A DNA stretch of 64,000 nt from Homoserinibacter sp. GY 40078 (lineage in GTDB: Bacteria > Actinomycetota > Actinomycetes > Actinomycetales > Microbacteriaceae): assembly GCF_008017545.1 (NCBI RefSeq), contig NZ_VRTZ01000001.1, positions 558,001-622,000 on the forward strand. The letters are read 5' to 3'. Position numbers and translations under genes: made by a program. Every line of letters begins with the position of its first letter. The first letter of the stretch is position 1. The notes under the pieces are model-generated. The model saw only the letters and a list, made by a program, of their open reading frames with translations. It did no database searches and had not been told where the DNA came from. Shown in pieces: positions 53,328 to 64,000 of this stretch.

Positions 53328-54265
53328 GAGTCACGCTCCGAGACGCGCGAGATCACCAGGGCGATCACGAGACACATCACGGCCATCGTGATGCCGATCG
53401 CGGCCGCTCGCCCGACGTCCGGATTCTGGAAGGCCGCGCGATAGAGGGCCACCGCCGGGGTGAGGGTGGCGGTTCCTGGACCGCCGCGCGTGGTCACCCA
53501 GACGAGATCGAAGGTGCGCAGCGCACTCGTCACCGTGAGGGTGAGCGCGATGGCGACCTGGCCGCGGAGACCCGGCAGCGTCACCGAGAGGAACTCCCGG
53601 AGCGGGCCGGCGCCGTCCATCCGCGCCGCCTCGTACAGCTCGGTCGGAATCGACGACGCCCCGGCGATGAACAGCACCATGCAGAAGCCGAAGGTGGTCC
53701 AGGTGCCGATGAGGCCGAGCGAGGGCAGTGCCCAGTCGAAGTCGCCCAGCCAACTGCGTGTGAAGTCCCCCAGTCCGACGGCGCGCAGCAGGGTGTTGAG
53801 CGTGCCCTCCGGTCCGTAGATGCGCTTGAACACGAGCGCGACCACGACGCTCGTCAGCACCTGCGGGAGGAAGAAGATGAAGCGGTAGACCGCCATGCCG
53901 CGCTGCCGTCCGCGCGTGATGAGCGCCGCGCTGACCAGCCCGAGCACGATCGGGAGCAGCGCGAAGAAGAAGATGAGCACGGCCACATGGCCGAGCGTCG
54001 AGCGCAGCACCGGGTCGGTGAAGAACTCGATGTAATTGTCGAGGCCCACCCAGGTCGCGGCCGAGACGCCGTCCCAGTCATAGAACGAGTACTGCAGCGA
54101 CTGCGCGAGCGGAAGGAGCACGACCACCGCATAGACGGCGAGCGGCAGAGCCACGAAGGCGAGCCCGATCCACCGCACGCGTCGGCGGCGGGTCGCGGGT
54201 CGCCGCCCGGCGCGGGGGGCCGGAGTACCGGTCACCCCCGCGCCGGGACGGATTCCCATGGTCAT
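53324..54265 (-). CDS. Sugar ABC transporter permease (CUT1, MalF type)
   Basis: A 313-residue permease. A basic cytoplasmic N-terminus (about 1-30) is followed by six transmembrane helices and the EAA loop EAARMDGAGPLREFLSV near residue 213. Works with the MalG-type permease and the binding lipoprotein encoded 13 bp upstream. The start at 54265 may be replaced by in-frame ATG at 54259; the Met-rich start makes this undecided. Confidence 0.91.
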   Translation of the reverse strand: MTMGIRPGAGVTGTPAPRAGRRPATRRRRVRWIGLAFVALPLAVYAVVVLLPLAQSLQYSFYDWDGVSAATWVGLDNYIEFFTDPVLRSTLGHVAVLIFFFALLPIVLGLVSAALITRGRQRGMAVYRFIFFLPQVLTSVVVALVFKRIYGPEGTLNTLLRAVGLGDFTRSWLGDFDWALPSLGLIGTWTTFGFCMVLFIAGASSIPTELYEAARMDGAGPLREFLSVTLPGLRGQVAIALTLTVTSALRTFDLVWVTTRGGPGTATLTPAVALYRAAFQNPDVGRAAAIGITMAVMCLVIALVISRVSERDS

Positions 54266-54278
54266 CGACGTCCCGTCG

Positions 54279-55649
54279 TCACTGCGCGAGGTCCGCGAGG
54301 AACGCGTCCCGATCGGCCTGCACTGCGTCGACGAGATCCTGCGGCGAGGTCTGGCCCGCGTACAGCATCTGCAGCTGCTGGGTCAGGGTGTCGAGCATCG
54401 TGGCGCTCGTCCAGTCGAAGTACGGCACGAACCCGTCGGACTCGCCAAGCGCGGCAGCACCCGCAGCCTCGCTCTGGAGGGTCGCCGCGTCGGCCGGGAT
54501 GTCGGCGTCGGCGAGCAGCGGGATGAGGCCGTGGTCGGCGGAGGCCTGTGCCGCATCCTCGGACATCAGGAAGTCGAGGAACGCGGCAGCGACGTCAGGG
54601 TTCTCCGACTTCGAGGAGATCACCATTGCCGCGGGCGCCGCGCCGACACCGACGGTCCCGTCGCCGCTCACCTGCGGCAGCTGGATGTAACCGAAGTCAC
54701 CCTGCTGCTCGTCGGTGAGGCCGAGCGATCCGGTGTACTCGAAGCGGAAGAGGCCCTTGCCGTCGAGGAAGTTCGCCACGGCGGTCTGGTAGTCGATGCC
54801 CTCGTGGTCCGGGGTCAGCCAGCCCTTCTCGTTCCACTCCTCGGCCTTCTCCGCCGCCTCGAGCAGACCGATGTCATCCGCCGAGACCGAGGTGTCGCCG
54901 TAGGTGAAGTCGTTGATCTCGTCGGCCGTTCCGTAGAGGGCCTGCAGCGCGAGCAGCAGCGCCGTCGGCGAGTCCTGGCTCCCGTAGGCGAAGGGGATCT
55001 CGCCAGCCGACTTGGCCTTCGCGGCCGCGGCCTCCAGCTCGTCGAGCGTCGTGGGCGGGTCGATTCCGAGCTCGTCGAGCTTCGCGGTGTTGTAGTAGAT
55101 GCCGATCAGCGACACCCGCGAGACCGGGGTCGAGAAGAGCGAGCCGGATCCGATGGTGCTGAAGTCGGTCGTGAACTCGTTCTGCCGCGCGATGGTGCTG
55201 GGGATGACGTCGTCCCAGCCGTAGGCGTCAGCGTACGGGTCGAGGTTCAGGACGAGACCGCCCTTGGCGAGCGTGCCGAGCGAGCTCCAGCCGTTGTTGG
55301 CCGTCGCGATGTCGGGGCCGTCGTTCTCGGCGAGCTGCAGGTTCAGCGTCGAGGTCAGCTGCCCCCAGTCCTCCTGGGTGCGCTCGATCGTGACGTTGGG
55401 GTAGGTGTCTTCGAAGCGGGCGATCAGGTCATCCATCCACTCGCCTTCGGTGCCGCCCCAGAAGTCCGAGACCTTGATGGTCACGTCGCCGGCGGCGGCG
55501 ACATCGGTGGAGATCTCGCCCGTGTGGGTGTTCGTGGTGGAGCTGGATCCCGGGGCGCACGCGGCGAGCGCGGATGCGGCGACGAGAGAGCCCGCCAGGA
55601 CGGTGATCATCCTCCGGGTGGTGCGCGGTGCGGTCGACTGCTGTGTCAT
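54279..55649 (-). CDS. Sugar ABC transporter substrate-binding lipoprotein (SBP family 1)
   Basis: A 456-residue binding protein with a twin-basic lipoprotein signal, lipobox LAAC and acylated Cys31, then a Ser/Thr linker and a family 1 binding domain (DVTIKVSDFWGGTEGEWMDDLIARF-like start, seen from about residue 53). It captures the sugar for the MalF/MalG pair encoded next. The ATG at 55649 has an AAGGAG Shine-Dalgarno sequence 4 bp upstream. First gene of the seven-gene operon, divergent from gntR. Confidence 0.93.
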   Translation of the reverse strand: MTQQSTAPRTTRRMITVLAGSLVAASALAACAPGSSSTTNTHTGEISTDVAAAGDVTIKVSDFWGGTEGEWMDDLIARFEDTYPNVTIERTQEDWGQLTSTLNLQLAENDGPDIATANNGWSSLGTLAKGGLVLNLDPYADAYGWDDVIPSTIARQNEFTTDFSTIGSGSLFSTPVSRVSLIGIYYNTAKLDELGIDPPTTLDELEAAAAKAKSAGEIPFAYGSQDSPTALLLALQALYGTADEINDFTYGDTSVSADDIGLLEAAEKAEEWNEKGWLTPDHEGIDYQTAVANFLDGKGLFRFEYTGSLGLTDEQQGDFGYIQLPQVSGDGTVGVGAAPAAMVISSKSENPDVAAAFLDFLMSEDAAQASADHGLIPLLADADIPADAATLQSEAAGAAALGESDGFVPYFDWTSATMLDTLTQQLQMLYAGQTSPQDLVDAVQADRDAFLADLAQ

Positions 55650-55719
55650 GTTGCTCCTTGGGTCTTCATCGAGGGGAGCCTCCCGGTGTCGTCGAGGGTG
55701 ACGACTAAGGCTGATCGAA

Positions 55720-55748
55720 AAAGTACCAGACAGTCCAGTTGTGGGCAA
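55720..55748 (-). promoter_or_regulatory. Promoter of the GntR-linked sugar operon
   Basis: On the minus strand TTGCCC (55748-55743) is followed after exactly 17 bp by TACTTT (55725-55720). The spacer contains ACTGG and CTGGT half-sites, so a bound repressor would occlude the promoter. Confidence 0.6.
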
Positions 55749-55781
55749 GAAAGAACCAGAACCCGTCCTTTGGGCAACTGG
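55735..55781. promoter_or_regulatory. CCAGTTG / CAACTGG operator pair and gntR -10 element
   Basis: CCAGTTG at 55735-55741 and its exact complement at 55775-55781 lie 33 bp apart, one inside the sugar-operon promoter spacer and the other directly in front of TATCAT (55782-55787), which is the likely -10 of gntR. HutC-type regulators often use ACTGGTnTAGACCAGT-like sites, of which these are half-site-like matches. The layout suggests shared repression of both promoters. Confidence 0.5.
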
Positions 55782-55793
55782 TATCATCCGAGC

Positions 55794-56510
55794 GTGACGT
55801 CCATCACCACCCGCACTCACCGCGCGCTCGAAGCCGAGATCGCGCAGGGAGTGTTCTCTCCGGGCGCCCGCTTGCCGGGCGAACGCGAGCTGGCGACCCG
55901 CTACGGGGTCAGCCGGGTGACCGTCCGTCGAGCCCTCACGGCGCTCGAGGAGACGGGGGTGTTGGAACGCTCGCCGCAGCGCGGATGGTTCGTGCTTCCC
56001 GGTGTGCTGGGCGAGGCGCCGAGCACGCTCTTGTCGTTCACCGAGATGGCCCGCGCGCGGGGGGTCGAGCCGACCGCGCAGATCCTCATGCAGGTGGTGC
56101 GCACCGCGACGCTCGATGAGGCCGAGAGGCTGAGAATCGCACCCGCCTCGGCTGTCATCGAGGTCCAGCGGGTGCGCGCGATGGATGGCCACCCGGTCTG
56201 TGTCGACCTCTCGGTGGTGGCGTACGACAAGGCACCCGAGATCGCGGAGACCGACCTCACCGACCAGTCGATTTACGAGCGTCTCGAGACGCTGTGCGGG
56301 ATCCGCATCCACCGTTCCGCGTACAGCGTTCAGGCCGTCGCGGCGGATGACGACACCGCCGGGCTTCTGCGGATCGCCGCGGGCGCTCCCGTGCTCGTCG
56401 GCACCGAGGTGGCGTACACCCTCGAGGGGCAGCCGGTGCTGCTCGGTGTGAACACCTACCGCGGCGACGCCTACCGCTTCCGCGCGGACCTCTTCCGTCC
56501 GCTCGAGTGA
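55794..56510 (+). CDS. GntR family regulator, HutC subfamily (UTRA domain)
   Basis: A 238-residue GntR/HutC regulator. The N-terminal winged HTH (about 3-68) has RLPGERELATRYGVSRVTVRRAL (split at the recognition helix), and the rest is a UTRA effector domain ending in YRGDAYRFRADLFRP. Regulators of this type commonly sense sugar phosphates such as glucosamine-6-phosphate (DasR, NagR), which matches the NagB-like gene in the divergent operon. The GTG lies 7 bp after a TATCAT -10 with no Shine-Dalgarno sequence, implying a leaderless mRNA. Ends 11 bp before tRNA-Ala. Confidence 0.92.
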   Translation: MTSITTRTHRALEAEIAQGVFSPGARLPGERELATRYGVSRVTVRRALTALEETGVLERSPQRGWFVLPGVLGEAPSTLLSFTEMARARGVEPTAQILMQVVRTATLDEAERLRIAPASAVIEVQRVRAMDGHPVCVDLSVVAYDKAPEIAETDLTDQSIYERLETLCGIRIHRSAYSVQAVAADDDTAGLLRIAAGAPVLVGTEVAYTLEGQPVLLGVNTYRGDAYRFRADLFRPLE

Positions 56511-56521
56511 GGCAACTGGTC

Positions 56522-56597
56522 TGGTGGAGCCTAGGGGAATCGAACCCCTGACCTCCTGCTTGCAAAGCAGGCGCTCTACCAATTGAGCTAAGGCCCC
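56522..56597 (-). tRNA. tRNA-Ala (anticodon TGC)
   Basis: A 76-nt tRNA with acceptor GGGGCCT paired to AGGCTCC, including the G3:U70 pair that identifies alanine tRNA, encoded CCA and anticodon loop TTTGCAA with TGC. In this group it normally follows tRNA-Ile behind the gyrase genes. Confidence 0.97.
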
Positions 56598-56629
56598 TTC
56601 CGGTGTGACAGCCTACCGTCTCTCGCGAT

Positions 56630-56639
56630 AGACATGTCT
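56630..56639. promoter_or_regulatory. AGACATGTCT palindrome, site 1
   Basis: A perfect 10-bp palindrome, extended as GATAGACATGTCT, 76 bp before the oxidoreductase start and 33 bp upstream of tRNA-Ala on the other strand. It is an inverted copy of site 2. Confidence 0.55.
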
Positions 56640-56650
56640 CGGGGCCGTTG

Positions 56651-56670
56651 GACACCGCCGCGCGGGTGTC
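56651..56670. promoter_or_regulatory. GACACC-N8-GGTGTC inverted repeat
   Basis: A 6-bp inverted repeat around GCCGCGCG lies midway between the two AGACATGTCT sites. It may be a hairpin in the leader or a second operator. Confidence 0.35.
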
Positions 56671-56681
56671 TTCCGCGCCAC

Positions 56682-56691
56682 AGACATGTCT
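56682..56691. promoter_or_regulatory. AGACATGTCT palindrome, site 2
   Basis: Second copy, extended as AGACATGTCTATG, 24 bp before the oxidoreductase start codon. Two copies 52 bp apart in front of a quinone oxidoreductase suggest control by an unlinked redox- or quinone-sensing regulator of the MarR, HxlR or TetR type. Confidence 0.55.
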
Positions 56692-56714
56692 ATGGCCGAG
56701 ATTCGGAGGTGGTG

Positions 56715-57653
56715 GTGCGGGTTCTTTATGAGGAGCTGGGCGGGCCGGAGGTGCTTCGGGTTGTCGATGGTCCGGTGCCGGAGGCCGGCGACGGGGAAGT
56801 TCTCGTCGAGGTGAAGGCGGCCGGGGTCAATCCGATCGACGCGAAGCTGCGGGCCGGTGCGCGGGCGAGCGCGCCCATCACGGAACCCCGAGGCGTCGGG
56901 TCGGATGCGGCGGGAGTCATCGCGGCGATCGGCACCGGCGTCGAGGGCTGGGCGGTCGGCGACGAGGTGATCGTCACCGGAGCACGCGGCAGCTACGCGA
57001 GCCACACCCTCGTTCCCGCATCCGGACTCACACGCAAACCCGCCGCGCTCAGCTGGGCGCAGGCCGCCGGGCTGGGCGTTCCAGCAGGAACCGCCTACCA
57101 GGGCCTTCGTTCGCTCGGCGTCGAGCCAGGCATGACGGTACTCATCCACGCGGCATCCGGTTCCGTGGGCCAGGCGGCGGTGCAGTTCGCGCGCGAGCTC
57201 GGAGCCCGCGTGATCGGCACGGCGTCCGAAGCCAACCACGACCGTCTCCGGCAGCTCGGCGCGATCCCCGTCGTCTACGGGACCGGTCTCGTCGAGCGGG
57301 TGCGCGACATCGCCCCCGAGGGCGTCGACCGCGCCTTCGACGGCGCCGGCACCGACGAGGCGATCGAGGCGTCGCTCGAGCTGACAGGCGACCCGCAGCA
57401 CGTCGGCACGATCGTACGGGGAGCCGACGCGCCGCGGTGGGGGATCCTCGCGTGGGGCGGGGGCAGCCCCGTGCCGTTCTCGCCCGAGCTCAGGGAGTTG
57501 CGCGCGGAGGGGATCCGGCTCGCCGCGGAACGCGCGGCCGAGGGCCGCTTCGATGTCGAGATCGCGCGCACCCTGCCGATGGATCAGGCGGCCGAGGCTC
57601 ACCGACTGATCGAGTCGAACTCCATCCGCGGCAAGATCATCCTGCTCCCCTGA
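56715..57653 (+). CDS. Zinc-independent quinone oxidoreductase / NADP-dependent MDR family protein
   Basis: A 312-residue medium-chain dehydrogenase/reductase. The GroES-like N-terminal half has AAGVNPIDAKLRAG, and the cofactor half has the IHAASGSVGQAAVQFAR nucleotide motif. The catalytic zinc ligands of alcohol dehydrogenases are absent, as in quinone oxidoreductases, and it ends SNSIRGKIILLP, typical for the family. Three GTG codons occur in a row at 56709, 56712 and 56715; the last is best placed behind GGAGG. It lies alone between tRNA-Ala and tRNA-Ile, both on the opposite strand. Confidence 0.9.
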   Translation: MRVLYEELGGPEVLRVVDGPVPEAGDGEVLVEVKAAGVNPIDAKLRAGARASAPITEPRGVGSDAAGVIAAIGTGVEGWAVGDEVIVTGARGSYASHTLVPASGLTRKPAALSWAQAAGLGVPAGTAYQGLRSLGVEPGMTVLIHAASGSVGQAAVQFARELGARVIGTASEANHDRLRQLGAIPVVYGTGLVERVRDIAPEGVDRAFDGAGTDEAIEASLELTGDPQHVGTIVRGADAPRWGILAWGGGSPVPFSPELRELRAEGIRLAAERAAEGRFDVEIARTLPMDQAAEAHRLIESNSIRGKIILLP

Positions 57654-57727
57654 CAGCGCATTGCGACTACGCCGACCGGTCCACAATCGCCGCGAAGCCG
57701 GGCGCTCGCGCGTGGCCAGCAGAGCGA

Positions 57728-57749
57728 GCGCCGCGGACGGCCGCGGCGC
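57728..57749. terminator. GC hairpin between oxidoreductase gene and tRNA-Ile
   Basis: GCGCCGCGG and CCGCGGCGC form a perfect 9-bp stem with loop ACGG. It lies between the convergent oxidoreductase gene and tRNA-Ile and probably ends both transcripts, although it lacks a U-tract on either side. Confidence 0.55.
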
Positions 57750-57762
57750 AAGACAAACACCG

Positions 57763-57836
57763 TGGGGCTACCAGGACTTGAACCTGGGACCTCTTCGTTA
57801 TCAGCGAAGCGCTCTAACCGCCTGAGCTATAGCCCC
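57763..57836 (-). tRNA. tRNA-Ile (anticodon GAT)
   Basis: A 74-nt tRNA with acceptor GGGGCTA paired to TAGCCCC, discriminator A, anticodon loop CTGATAA with GAT and T-loop GTTCAAGTC. The CCA end is not encoded. It follows the DUF3566 gene in the conserved gyrase-region order. Confidence 0.97.
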
Positions 57837-57843
57837 GAGAGAT

Positions 57844-57861
57844 GCCGTTCCTCAGAACGGC
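57844..57861 (-). other. Hairpin between DUF3566 gene and tRNA-Ile
   Basis: On the minus strand GCCGTTC-TGAG-GAACGGC is a perfect 7-bp stem with a tetraloop, followed by ATCTCTC. It may be the end of the gyrase-operon transcript or a processing element in the tRNA leader. Confidence 0.45.
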
Positions 57862-57868
57862 CTCGCTT

Positions 57869-57897
57869 ACAGTACCTCACGCGTCAGCGTGGGGCAA
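57869..57897 (-). promoter_or_regulatory. Promoter for tRNA-Ile
   Basis: On the minus strand TTGCCC (57897-57892) is followed after 17 bp by TACTGT (57874-57869), starting just after the DUF3566 stop codon and about 25 nt ahead of the tRNA 5' end. Confidence 0.55.
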
Positions 57898-57903
57898 AAG
57901 CGC

Positions 57904-58307
57904 TCAGTTGTTCTGGAATCCGACGAGGATGCCGCCCGTGAACCGAACGCTGAGGTTGTACAGCAGTGCTGCGATCGCGCCGAGGATGGTGCCGATCACC
58001 GTGTTGAGCACCGCCACCACGAACGAGAACAGCAGCACCTGGCTGAGTCCGAACGAGTCGGTGATGGTGAACTGATCGTCGCCCAGCATGTCGCGCAGCA
58101 GCTCGTCGATGTTCCCGAAGATTCCGGTGGAGTTCAGCACGATCCACACGAGCGTCGAGGCGACGACGAGCACGACACCGAGGCACAGCCACACCAGGAA
58201 GCTGAACTTCACGACCGACCAGAAGTCGATGTAGACGAGCTTCAGCCGAACCTGCTTGGCGGTGGTGCTGCGGCTCTCTTTGCGCTGGAGCTTCTCGGCG
58301 ACACTGC

Positions 58308-58311
<4 letters not shown>
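57904..58311 (-). CDS. DUF3566 transmembrane protein
   Basis: A 135-residue membrane protein. A basic cytoplasmic N-terminus ([13 protein letters not shown]) is followed by [11 protein letters not shown]-like start of DUF3566, two transmembrane helices (about 33-58 and 95-120), and a conserved extracytoplasmic loop between them. It is always found directly behind gyrA in actinobacteria; function unknown, with links to cell-shape or division in the literature uncertain. The start overlaps the gyrA stop by 4 bp. Confidence 0.93.
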
Positions 58312-60911
<2,600 letters not shown>

Positions 60912-60920
60912 CGGGTGTCC

Positions 60921-62933
<2,013 letters not shown>

Positions 62934-62977
62934 TCACGGCCACGAACCCCCGTGGTGGGGTCTCATGGACCCTCTCG

Positions 62978-62983
62978 ATCCTA
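62978..62983 (-). promoter_or_regulatory. Candidate gyrB -10 element
   Basis: On the minus strand TAGGAT, about 65 bp ahead of the gyrB start in the 148-bp gap from the DUF721 gene. A small GACCCCA/GGGGTTC-like hairpin (about 62944-62962) would lie in the leader. The -35 is not clear. Confidence 0.4.
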
Positions 62984-63014
62984 CCCCAGAGGCTGCTTCG
63001 AAGCCGCCCGGAAC

Positions 63015-63034
63015 GCCGTTCTGACGGCCTTTTT
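63015..63034 (+). terminator. Plus-strand hairpin with T-run, opposite to gene direction
   Basis: GCCGT-TCTG-ACGGC followed by CTTTTT on the plus strand looks like an intrinsic terminator for rightward transcripts, although all neighbouring genes run leftwards. It could block antisense transcripts from entering DUF721 and recF. Confidence 0.4.
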
Positions 63035-63060
63035 GAAGCAGGTCGACCTGATTTGCCGTC

Positions 63061-63567
63061 TCAACCGTAAGTATCGCGCGGACCGCGCCCTGGAATCGCT
63101 CGGGGGCCGCGTTTCCAGGAGGGGGTGTCCGGCCCGATAAAGCGCACCGACTCGATGCCCGCCTCGGGGTGCTTCTCGGCGATGTGCGCGAGCACCTGGC
63201 TGCGCATCGTCCGGAGCTGCTGCGCCCAGGCGGTCGAGTCGCAGCGGACCGTCAACTGCCCGTCTTCCACAGCAACGGGTTCGGCGTGCGCTGCGACCTC
63301 GGCTCCGACAAGGCCGGGCCACGCGTTCAGCAGCTCCGACTTCGCCAAAGGGGACGACCATCCCATGTTCTGGGAGAGGGTCGTGAGCACCTCGTCGATG
63401 CCGCGAGGATCCCGCCCGCCGCCGAACGGCGTGGTCGTCTCGGCGCGCGCGGCGCGATCGCGGCGGCGCGCGTCGCCTGAGCGTGAGCCTGGGTCGCCGA
63501 ACACGCGCCGGATCCGCCGGTACACAGCGATGTGCTCGGGCTCAGGTGTTCCGGCCGCTTCGGTCAC
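63061..63567 (-). CDS. DUF721 family protein
   Basis: A 168-residue DUF721 (DciA-like) protein. The N-terminal part is Arg-rich; the conserved domain (about 70-150) contains the [16 protein letters not shown] stretch and [17 protein letters not shown]. DciA-type proteins load the replicative helicase in bacteria without DnaC, and this gene lies between recF and gyrB in actinobacteria. The GTG start overlaps the recF stop by 4 bp, with GAGGAGG upstream. Confidence 0.92.
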   Translation of the reverse strand: MTEAAGTPEPEHIAVYRRIRRVFGDPGSRSGDARRRDRAARAETTTPFGGGRDPRGIDEVLTTLSQNMGWSSPLAKSELLNAWPGLVGAEVAAHAEPVAVEDGQLTVRCDSTAWAQQLRTMRSQVLAHIAEKHPEAGIESVRFIGPDTPSWKRGPRAIPGRGPRDTYG

Positions 63568-64000
63568 TCGCCCTCCTCGAGGACTCGACCGCCGCGGATC
63601 CGGACCGTGTGCGCCGCGAGCGGCTCTGGCACATCCGACTCCACGGCGGCGGTGATGAGCACCTGCTCGTAGTCGCGGACCGCGTCGGCGAGGCGACGCC
63701 TGCGCCCCTCGTCGAGTTCGGCGAACACGTCGTCTAGTACGAGCACCGGGTCTCCAGCTGGGGAGGTGCCGCGCAGGAGCGCTGCCGACGCCAGCCGGAG
63801 GGCGAGCGCGAACGACCATGACTCCCCGTGGCTCGCGTATCCGCGAGCCGGCAGACCGTTCAACCGCAGCAGCAGATCGTCGCGATGCGGACCTGCGAGG
63901 GTCAGACCCCGCTCCAGTTCTGCCCGGCGGTTGCGTGTCAACGCCTCTGCGAAGGCGGATGCCGCCTCGGCCGCGTCGATCTCGGAGCGCACGGACTCCG
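63564..64000 (-). CDS. recF: DNA replication and repair protein RecF (C-terminal part; 5' end outside window)
   Basis: The C-terminal 145 residues or so of RecF, open to the right edge of the window. Visible are the ABC signature-like [17 protein letters not shown], the Walker [11 protein letters not shown] and the terminal [12 protein letters not shown]. RecF loads RecA at gaps and is encoded between dnaN and gyrB near oriC, so dnaN and dnaA should follow just outside. Confidence 0.96.
   Translation of the reverse strand, partial: ESVRSEIDAAEAASAFAEALTRNRRAELERGLTLAGPHRDDLLLRLNGLPARGYASHGESWSFALALRLASAALLRGTSPAGDPVLVLDDVFAELDEGRRRRLADAVRDYEQVLITAAVESDVPEPLAAHTVRIRGGRVLEEGE

Noticed and set aside
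56510-56535. CAACTGGTCTGG at the end of gntR as a third regulator site or DasR-type dre site
   Set aside because: It lacks the second half-site and overlaps the tRNA-Ala 3' end, so the match is probably chance.

Overview
The window is one continuous piece of a high-GC actinobacterial chromosome close to the replication origin. The right end carries the 3' part of recF, a DUF721 gene, gyrB, gyrA, a DUF3566 membrane-protein gene and tRNA-Ile/tRNA-Ala. The middle carries the classic actinobacterial cell-division and kinase block: tRNA-Leu, fhaA, fhaB, pstP, rodA, pbpA, pknA, pknB, a pabA/trpG-like amidotransferase, class E sortase, crgA, a rhomboid-like gene and a cyclophilin. Gene order, frequent GTG starts, 4-bp overlaps and many codirectional operons point to the Microbacteriaceae (Micrococcales). 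The genus cannot be fixed from the sequence alone. No IS element, transposase, integrase, prophage, rRNA operon or CRISPR array was seen.

Region 1 (about 1-20.1 kb) is an amino-acid and amide catabolism region. It holds the 3' part of an ornithine cyclodeaminase gene, a cupin, an alpha/beta hydrolase, a SolA-type FAD amine oxidase and a tandem IclR-like regulator. A peptide-type ABC importer follows (binding protein, DppB, a DppC-DppD fusion, DppF), with a hydantoinase/oxoprolinase A-like protein and a DUF917 partner at the head of that operon and a divergent PucR regulator. A LysR regulator lies divergent to a bifunctional PutA, and an M20 amidohydrolase follows. Ornithine to proline (cyclodeaminase), then proline to glutamate (PutA), is a plausible linked route.

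Region 2 (about 20.2-24.3 kb) is an accessory patch next to tRNA-Leu(CAG): a hipBA toxin-antitoxin pair with two clear operator palindromes, a DUF2255 gene, and a two-gene operon of unrecognised function (a membrane protein and a six-cysteine secreted protein) that is visibly less GC-rich than its surroundings.

Region 3 (about 24.3-38.7 kb) is the conserved division/peptidoglycan signalling block. Its rhomboid-like protein appears to have lost all the catalytic positions.

Region 4 (about 38.7-56.5 kb) consists of two carbohydrate-use operons between the ppiA side of the core block and tRNA-Ala. The first, behind an AraC regulator, has a CUT1 sugar importer, a GH-A cellulase-like protein and a DUF5107-TPR protein. 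The second, behind a GntR/HutC regulator, has a CUT1 importer, a NagB-like isomerase, a GH4 enzyme, a BadF/N-acetylglucosamine-kinase-like protein and a GH3 glycosidase. Neither operon has its own ATPase gene, so both importers probably share an MsiK-type ATPase encoded elsewhere. The NagB-like and GH4 proteins both deviate at residues that define substrate or catalysis, so this second operon is the best candidate here for an undescribed pathway.

Region 5 (56.5-64 kb) is tRNA-Ala, a quinone oxidoreductase with repeated palindromes in its promoter, tRNA-Ile and the gyrase/recF cluster leading towards oriC.
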